Assembly (NCBI RefSeq): GCF_036850765.1
Contig: NC_089496.1
Location: forward strand, 99,844,267 to 99,908,266
Length of the DNA stretch: 64,000 nucleotides
Source of the DNA: Saccopteryx bilineata
Lineage: Eukaryota > Chordata > Mammalia > Chiroptera > Emballonuridae
Direction of reading: 5' to 3'
The notes under the pieces were generated by a model. It saw only the letters and a program-made list of their open reading frames with translations. It was not told where the DNA came from and made no database searches. Shown piece after piece: positions 56,966-64,000 of the stretch. The stretch's first letter is position 1; each line of letters opens with the position of its first letter. Made by a program: the position numbers and the translations under genes.

Positions 56966-57372
56966 TGTTGTTGTTTTGTTGTTTTGTATTTTTCTGAAGC
57001 TGGAAACAGGCAGACACAGTCAGACAGACTCCCGCATGCGCCCGACCAGGATCCACCCGGCATGCCCACCAGGGGGCGATGTTCTGCCCACCAGGGGGTG
57101 ATGCTCTGCCCCTCTGGGGCGTCGCTCAGTCGCGACCAGAGCCACTCTAGCGCCTGGGGCAGAGGCCAAGGAGCCATCCCCAGCGCCGGGGCCATCTTTG
57201 CTCCAATGGAGCCTCGCTGCAGGAGGGGAAGAGAGAGACAGAGTGGAAGGAGAGGGGGAGGGGTAGAGAAGCAGATGGGCGCCTCTCCTATGTGCCCTGG
57301 CCGGGAATCAAACCCGGGACTTCTGCATGCCAGGCCGATGCTCTACCACTGAGCCAACCGGCCAGGGGCAAT
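56966..57372 (-). mobile_element. tRNA-derived SINE (bat type), reverse, full length
   Basis: Second copy of the family at 9943. On the plus strand it runs from a TTG/T-rich A-tail complement through 'gaagctggaaacaggcagac' to the complemented head 'ctaccactgagccaaccgg', with complemented B box 'ggaatcaaacccggga'. Flanked by an 18-bp perfect duplication, tgagtaggagcaattttt (56948-56965 and 57373-57390). The body holds a 22-bp tandem duplication whose units each contain CCACCAGGGGG (57066-57102), absent as a duplicate from the copy at 9943. Confidence 0.95.
57066..57102 (+). promoter_or_regulatory. two CTCF-core-like motifs inside the SINE
   Basis: CCACCAGGGGGCGAT (57066-57080) fits the CTCF core consensus CCASYAGRKGGCRSY at 14 of 15 positions. 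The second, CCACCAGGGGGTGAT (57088-57102), has an additional C-to-T change at an important position. Binding is inferred from sequence only. Confidence 0.45.
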
Positions 57373-57394
57373 TGAGTAGGAGCAATTTTTAAAA

Positions 57395-58850
57395 ATTGAA
57401 TTGTTTTTATTTCTGTGTATAAAAAATAATACACAAAGTTGTGAGAATTTGGGGAAATACAGTAAAACAGGATGAAGGGAAAAATCATTGCCTGTCAATC
57501 GCTCATTTTAAACAAAAACCACTTTTAAGCGTGGGCTACTTTTCTATGCCTTCCGGACATTGTTTTAGAACATACCATTCCACAAGTTTTTACCTTGCAT
57601 TAAATTTAACATTCGATCACAGCGTTTCCCCAGGTTATTAGTAATTCTGCACAAATGTTCCTACTGGCTGTAATTGTTGCCATGACACTGACGTAGCTGA
57701 AGTTGCTCAGACTTTCTCCTAATGTTGGACATTCAGGCTGTGTCGTTTTTCACAGGTTTGGGGGTTGGTTTTAGACTTGTAAGAAGTGATTGAGAGAGTC
57801 TGATTTTGGTTTTTTTCCTAACAATCAATGGACGGAAAGAAATTGCAAGCCCCTTATTGAAACCATGCTCTCACAAGCCCCGAAAAGAACCTTGCGGTCT
57901 TCCATACCCAAATGTCAACTCATCCTCAAAGTCAACATGGTGCCCACCTTAGGATGTGGAAGGAGACGTGTTTGGCAGCATCAAATCCCAATTTCTAACA
58001 AATAGAGTTGCGGCTTCTCCACATTACAGACGGCCGTCTGGCCAGGAAACTACTGTTGGGACCTCAGATTTTTTCAACACCCAATTAAATTGGTGTAATT
58101 GGATAGAATTGCAACTTCTTTGCCTCCAGCTGTGAATCATAATCTGTTTCACACCTGAGTGTTGTTTTACTCGATTTTTAGTACTTTTACTGGAGTTGTG
58201 GAGATGGGGTAGAAGGGGAGAGCCTTTCCCACTTTTCGATAGTTTTTCCTTCATGTGAAGGAGTCATTGGCGGCTGGACTATTATTGTTAACCTCCCTTG
58301 GGCTAAGACTCTATGTTGACCCCAAGGTTTTAGCATCATACTCTCTCTGGGGCCAGCTGTTTAAATGTCTAAGCAATGTGGAAACAGTCTGGTCAGGAAA
58401 GAACAGTTGGTCAAGCTTGGGACTCAGCTCATGAAATTTTGTTCAACGCTCTCTGGCCCACTGCCCCGGGCTGTGGGAATGACAAGTGGATCATGCTACT
58501 ACTGTGTTAGATTCTGATCGGTTTTAAAACCATCAGCCAGGTACGCCTTTTGTGGATCGGAAGGTAAACTTAATTAGGGGAGGGCAAATAAGCTTGAAGT
58601 ATACTCTTAATAAACATTTAGTGGTTTTTTTCAGAGCTCCAGAATTGAATTACAGGTTATATAAGAAGGGGTGTTTTAGGCCTCAACCCAACCATATTAT
58701 CTGGACCTCTTTCCTCCCTTGGGACATTCCTGTGCTTAGAACAGTCTTTTACACAGTAGGTGTTTAATACATGTTTATATACATTAAACACTTGGAACCT
58801 GCGCTCATTCCCGACTTTGGCGATAGTCATCAATTCTATAAATGACTTGT
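57395..58850. other. unique sequence, possible old LINE traces
   Basis: About 57395-57640 ('tgtttttatttctgtgtata', 'aaaacaggatgaagggaaa') may be an eroded LINE or DNA transposon. About 58690-58790 has weak L2-tail words. No gene supported. Confidence 0.35.
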
Positions 58851-58858
58851 ATGTTGGA

Positions 58859-59039
58859 TGAATGGTTCTCATATTTTCATGTTAATTAATCACCTGGAGG
58901 GCATGTTAAACTCCATATTGCTGGACCCCACCTCTGATTCAGGAGGTATGGGGTGGGGTCCAAGGATTTCCTCCTCCAACAAGTTCTCAGGCGATGCTAT
59001 TGCTGCTGATCAGGAGGCTAACTTTGAGAATAGCAGCGT
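58859..59039 (+). mobile_element. MER5-like hAT relic
   Basis: 'gaatggttctcatattttca', 'taatcacctggagggcatgt', 'ctggaccccacctctgattc', 'aggaggtatggggtggggtc', then 'aactttgagaatagcagcgt'. Both ends recognisable but eroded. Confidence 0.7.
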
Positions 59040-59211
59040 TGGATTTAGAAGGTTTTAGTAGAATTTAGAAGCATCTAGTCTGCATATTCCATTCCATAGC
59101 CATTTTCCCACTTCCCTCTCCTCCTGGACAGGCATCACTAACAAACCTCTCTCCTCTTTCCTTATGGGAAATCTCTCCCACACATCAGATTAGGACCTTT
59201 CCCCCAAAGCG

Positions 59212-59345
59212 CTCATTGGACTAGCAGCATAGGCCTCACCTGGCAGTTTGACGGAAATTTGGAATCTCCAGCCCCACCTCGGGATCTGCACTTAACCAGC
59301 CCCCTGGGTCATCTGTATGCACAAATACAGTTTGAGAAGCATGGC
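59212..59345 (+). mobile_element. MER5-like hAT relic
   Basis: 'gcctcacctggcagtttgac', 'aaatttggaatctccagccc', 'cacctcgggatctgcactta', 'accagccccctgggtcatct', then 'cagtttgagaagcat'. Left end missing. Confidence 0.65.
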
Positions 59346-59349
59346 AATA

Positions 59350-60712
59350 AGAGTTACACTGGAGTTTAAACCTATTTGCTTATTACACGCCAACCATTTC
59401 ATTTTGGAGATGAGAAAACAAAAGCCCACAGAAGTCAAATGACTCACCCTCCCCTAAGTAGCAGATTTGCCTGGGCTTGTTAAAGCAATAACTTAGTTAA
59501 GGTGTTAGCTGATGATGTTAAAATCCCAACTCCAACCTCAAGATCCCACCTCCTGTAATAATGTCATTCCATTTGTAAATGGGTCTTAAAAATGACAAAC
59601 CCTGGACTTAAAAGGAAGAGGTCCTAATAATCGAATGGCAGGCAGAAGGGCCAAGAGAAATATTACTTTCACCAACATCCATGCTGTACACAAGCACTAG
59701 AATCTACTGGTAACAGGACTAATGAGCCTCTCCACCCCTCCATCACTTAATTCCTGGCTGGAATTCTGGGCTAAGAGGTAGCAAGGCTTGACTCATTGCT
59801 GCTCTCCATAGAATGAGGCAGTAGTCCTGTACTCACACATTGTGTTTCCTTTCTGAAAAGCATCCCACAAAGCCAGCATTGAGGGCAGATCCACATAGAA
59901 GAAAATATTGCTGTAGAATGCAGCAAAAACAGTTTGTACGATGTCATGCACTCAGTTAAAGATGAGAAGGGAAAGGCTGGAAATGGACTTGAACTTAGAG
60001 CCAGAAAGACCCATGGTGGTGACCAGTCCAAGGCTCTTAGTCCTAGCCAGCAGAGCCAGCCAGCAGACTGAGTGGGCATGGGAGGATGGGAGGATGAAGT
60101 GGGCAGAGGAGGATGGCCTTCTATATCAGGAGGGGAGCAAACCTCAGGACGTCAGGTGAGCTGGATGAAGGGAGTGTCTAGGACGAGGAGTGGAGGCGCA
60201 TGGTCCGAGCAACCTCAATTTCCATGTCAGGCAGGCCCGATTTAATCTGTTCCACCCCACCTTCAATTATTAGAGAAACAGAGTAGTTCTTGACTCTATT
60301 TTAACTGAGCTTCAACTAGACTCTAGTTGAAGTTGTGAACTCTCTCTCATCAGACAGAAGTGCTCAGTTGGGTCATGGCACATTTGTGCAGACAATTTCA
60401 GAGATTCCATCCAATGCTTGTCCATAGATCTCTAGGGGATCCAAAGATCCCCAAACAAAAACCTCTGGATTAATGATCAGAACAAGTGCTTGTTCAAAGT
60501 CACACAGAGGTTAGTGGCAGAAAGGGTACCAGGCCTCCTAACTTTCTGCTCGGAGCTCTTTACAAGACCTCAAAGTCTACCATAGAGAGGAGATTTAAGG
60601 TAATACTTCAAATTAAGGAGCTTACCCTAGTTAAGCTTAAAACTCAAAATAATATCTTGCCTGTGCATCTTTGAAAGTCAAATGAAAAGCAAAGGTCTAA
60701 AAAATGATGTGT
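59350..60712. other. unique sequence without recognised genes
   Basis: Possible MIR remnants at about 59370-59480. No coding or RNA gene supported. Confidence 0.35.
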
Positions 60713-60714
60713 TC

Positions 60715-60862
60715 AATCTATAAGTACGTATTCAACACCTACTACGTAAAAGACTGTGTTCCAGGTTCTGGATGAAGTAGCAAACCAGTGAGATACTGGC
60801 CCCGCCCTTGGGACATCGATGGTCCAGCCAGGAAGACAGGAAAAGGACAAGTACTAATTATT
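60715..60862 (+). repeat. L2-like old repeat fragment
   Basis: 'acgtattcaacacctactac', 'agactgtgttccaggttctg', 'ggtccagccaggaagacagg'. Same type as at 29295 and 40010. Confidence 0.45.
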
Positions 60863-60864
60863 AC

Positions 60865-61685
60865 AAGTTGCTGTTTAATGAACATTATAAAGGTTATCTT
60901 GAACTCTTTGGGAGAAACTGTGCTAAATAAATGATTAAGTTTAATACTATAAATAGTGGTAAACCCTCATGTGTATGAGTAATTAAAGGTGCTTCCAATA
61001 TGGAAATACAGAGCTCCAGCAGCATCGCTGTTGAGCTGGGCCTTCTCGGAGCTGCCGTCTTCGTCTGCAGCGGCAGCTGTGGGATGTTCCTGGGGGGTTT
61101 CACTCGGTGTCTGTGCACGGGTGTGTCTGTCTGGCCTGTGGGAGAGATGTGGGCCGAGCCAGTTGGAACCAAAGCCAGACTCTCCGATCCGAGTGGTCTG
61201 TAAATATTTACAGGACTTGCGGCACTCCCTTCTCGAATCAAGTGCTGGGGATCATCGGGAACGCGAATGAACTCCAGCCGACCCCGTGTTCCGCTGCGAT
61301 AAATATTTAGACGGTGCGTTTTCGGAGGCTGGGTATAGAGCCGTGGCCGCTTGGTCCTGAACGAGAAATGATCAACAGCACTCTACTTCCGAACATCCAG
61401 AGTGAAGTCAGCGGACAGTGAGACGTCCCATTTGGGGGATGACGGATGCTCGGGCCCTTCTTGGTTTTGGCACTCGGAAGCAGGCTCTTCACGTGGGGCT
61501 GGTGGATGAGCGGGGAGCCTGTGCTTTCTGCCCCAGCTGCTGAGTCCATCCGGGCTGGGGAACGGACTGTGTCCTTGAGACTTCTCCATGTTTATTGTAA
61601 ACTGCTATCGGCTTCTTTTGAAGTTTCAAGTATATGAGGAGGCTGTTAGAAGAACCCACTCCCCGAGTTGGGGACCAGCATGCAC
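60865..61685. other. unique sequence, locally GC-rich
   Basis: No gene supported. About 61000-61200 has three overlapping frames rich in Ser/Ala/Cys with no recognisable domain. Confidence 0.35.
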
Positions 61686-61689
61686 CGTG

Positions 61690-62045
61690 AGGTAACAAGT
61701 CAGCAGGCTGTGATAGTAAAGGTCTCAGGCCAGTTGGGCTACTGTCACAAACCCTCGTGGACGGGAAGCTTATCTGTCACAGTTCTTGGGGCTAATGGTG
61801 TGAGGGCGCCCACAGTCCAGGGAGTGCCCGCTCTGGGTGCAGACTTCGTATTGTGTCCTCACGTGGCAGAAGGGGTGGAGGGGCCTCTCTGGAATCTCTC
61901 TCCTCTAGACCACAAATTCATTCATGAGATTTCACCCTCGTGATTTAAGCACGTTCCAAAGGCCCTACCTCCTACGCCATCACTTCCAGGTGTTAGGATG
62001 CCAGCATTTCCATTTTAGGGGGACACCCACTATAGACCATGGCTA
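61690..62045 (+). repeat. old L1/LTR-type repeat fragment
   Basis: 'gatagtaaaggtctcaggcc', 'tgtgtcctcacgtggcagaa', 'aattcattcatgagatttca', 'aaaggccctacctcctacgc' and 'atttccattttagggggaca' belong to a frequent mammalian repeat whose class I cannot fix. Confidence 0.4.
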
Positions 62046-62049
62046 TAAA

Positions 62050-63760
62050 GGAAGGCCCGCAACCCAAAACTTGAGTTAGGAGGTCCTTGCTGAGCCACAC
62101 TAAGAAGAGGGAATTTCCTTTTTAAAACAACCAGGCGAGAGTATGGCTCTGCCTGCCTTCCCGAGGGGAGGTGTTAGGATCTGCCCGGCATTGCTTACTT
62201 CCTGTTCGCTCACCGCTCGGCCGGCGTTGGGCTCGGGGGGGCCCCGGCAATCCTGGGCTACCTGCGGAAGCTGACTGAGGACTCGAGAGCCTTCTCCCCG
62301 CCACCGCTGAGAGGCCACTGTCTTCAGCATGCTTTCCAGACAGGACTGGTGTCTTGCCTCACGTCGGGGAAGGAAGTGCTGAAATAACGCAGGAAAGAGA
62401 TGTCAGTGAGGGAGCAGAAACGCCACCTTCTGAAACAACTCTTCTCAAGATTCTTTTTTCTAGGAAAGATGTCCCGAACTATCAGAACCGAAGCCCTAGG
62501 CTAGTCCAGAGTGGGCCCCCCTCAGTGCAGGTGGGGCAGGCAGGTACAGGGACAAAGGTATGCCTGTTGTGGCCTCAACCCAGTTAGAAACCCAATTTGG
62601 ATGATTCATATCTAAATTTCTTTTTTTTTTTTTCCATCCCTGGAACAAGACTTATTTCTTGCTGGAATTTTAAAAAATTCCATCTGATTCCTCTGACTCC
62701 TGTGATCTACTCTTGTCATGTAGATCAGTGTACCCAGTGGGCTTCGTCATTGACTCAGATAATTAAGACATTAGGGAGAAAGTTGTTGTTGTCAATGAAA
62801 AGTTGGAAATCAGTTTTAACTTTCAAGGGACTGAACCAACCCATAAAATCATTCAAAAAAGACCGAACCAGTTTAGAGAAAGATTCAACCATCCTCACCA
62901 ATCTACGAGCATTTATAGGTAGCGGGTGTTGACATTCACACCAACTCGTGGCTTTGGGGGTGAAGGAATCACCCTTTGGCCAGGAGGCCCCCCTTTCACC
63001 TTGTGCTTCCTGTGCTCTGTGTCCCCCAGCTGTGGCTCTGCCATCCAGGAAAACCCATTTCCTGTCAATCTCTTAGAGACTTGAAAGTAGCTACCAACCG
63101 GTTTCATCGGTTTCATTGTAACTTCGTGCATTTCAAGTTTGCTCCCAGCGTTTTCCTGAATGGCTTCAGGAAGTTTAGGCATTAAAGGACTGAGTTCAGC
63201 CCAATAAAAGGAAGAAGTCACGATTATCTCATAGAAGTGGGGAAAATAAAGTCATTCCTTTGAGGAATGTGGTCTAGTAGATTTTCAGACTTGGGCAGTG
63301 ACCTAGACTGGACATTTTTAGCAGCAGAAGCCAAAAAGGAAGTGCCCCAGGCGACATGGTGTCTGCCTTCTTATAGCACCGAACCTACCCATCCATTAGC
63401 ATCATCTGCTAAGTGTAGGGGTGGGGGTGGACATGAGAAGTCCACAGGCACAGCAGGGATCCGCTGGAGCGGTCTACAACTTGGTGGATTGTGACATATT
63501 TTCCATTATCACACAGAAAGCCAGGATGGTTCCATTCAACTTCTGTCTCCTAAATCCTTTGGGTTCCCTATTTAACACCAAGTTAGCATGGCTCTGGGGC
63601 CAAGCTGTGACCTTTGCTGAGGACTTGAACTCAAGATGTTGTGGTTCTGGGATCCACAACTCCCTTCACCTACTTGGTCACGTGGCTGGAGCTTTGTGGT
63701 CTCTGGGCAGGGTGGGCGGTACGTGACATTTCCAGCAGGAGGGAGAAGAAGGGAGTGAGT
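62050..63760. other. unique sequence without recognised genes
   Basis: No gene or RNA supported. A T-run of about 14 lies at 62620-62633. Opposed frames at 62913-63221 are not protein-like. Confidence 0.35.
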
Positions 63761-63767
63761 CTTTGTT

Positions 63768-64000
63768 TCTTTTTCTAAATTAAACTTATTGGGGTGACTA
63801 TGGTTAATAACATTATATAGGTTTCAGGTATACAATTCTATGATACATCATCTGCATATAGTACTGTGTGCTCACCACCCAAAGTCAAGCCTCCTTCCAT
63901 CACCATGAATTTGACCTCCTTACCCTTTATTACTTCCCTACCCCCTTCATTCTGATAACCACTGGGCTGTTGTCTGTGAGTTTTAGTTCATGTGTCTCAT
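63768..64000 (+). repeat. LINE-1-related fragment running off the window
   Basis: 'aacttattggggtgactatg', 'aacattatataggtttcagg', 'acatcatctgcatatagtac', 'gtgctcaccacccaaagtca', 'agcctccttccatcaccatg' is a familiar L1-associated sequence in laurasiatherian genomes. It continues beyond the window end. Confidence 0.65.

Noticed and set aside
1..64000. HeliBat Helitrons, vespertilionid VES-1 and rhinolophid-type SINEs
   Set aside because: I looked for their characteristic ends and bodies and found none. Absence in one window is only weak evidence on the bat family.

Overview
The window looks like non-coding DNA from a placental mammal, almost certainly a bat. It carries old mammal-wide repeats (MIR, L2, MLT1-type LTRs, MER5-like and Charlie-like hAT relics, a Tigger relic). 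On top of these lie much younger cut-and-paste DNA transposons: nonautonomous hAT elements, a SPIN-like hAT and one full-length mariner. Recent DNA transposon activity of this kind is a known bat feature. Two tRNA-derived SINE families of a type I associate with bats are also present. The mix, with no HeliBat ends, no vespertilionid VES-1 and no rhinolophid-type SINE, makes me lean towards a non-vespertilionid bat, perhaps an emballonurid. That placement rests on memory of repeat families and is weak.

No protein-coding exon, tRNA gene, rRNA gene or CRISPR array could be supported. The longest open frames (173-252 codons) are chance frames in GC-rich or microsatellite sequence. The only real protein-coding remains are transposase: a decayed mariner transposase near 54.4-55.4 kb (two in-frame stops, a frameshift, a third stop, and Asn in place of the third catalytic Asp) and a short Tigger transposase remnant near 15.9-16.1 kb. 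The window is probably intergenic or intronic.

Layout. 0-4.9 kb: a repeat-poor AT-rich stretch, a TCCC/TTCC microsatellite and a MIR. 4.9-12.3 kb: hAT copy, MIRs, MLT1-like LTR, a tRNA SINE and a Charlie-like element. 12-23 kb: a Tigger relic, MER5 fragment, MLT1 LTR and simple repeats. 23-26 kb: a dense cluster of young hAT elements beside an L2 end, including two foldback elements. 26-38 kb: mostly unique sequence with MIR/LTR relics and one hAT. 38.8-43 kb: L1 tail, SINE, MIR, two hATs, and a striking 216-bp perfect copy of sequence from 39.65 kb placed inside a hAT at 41.29 kb. 44-53 kb: two SINEs, long purine microsatellites, and an L2 split by a hAT. 54.3-57.4 kb: mariner, SPIN-like element and a tRNA SINE carrying CTCF-core-like motifs. 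57.4-64 kb: MER5 relics, LTR/L1 fragments and unique sequence.

The young elements mark their own insertion. Eight of nine young hAT copies have recognisable 8-bp flanking duplications, and all eight fit nnnTAnnn, the target preference of Buster-type hAT transposases. The mariner has TA duplications. Two of the SINEs have 15-18 bp direct repeats, as expected of L1-mediated retroposition.
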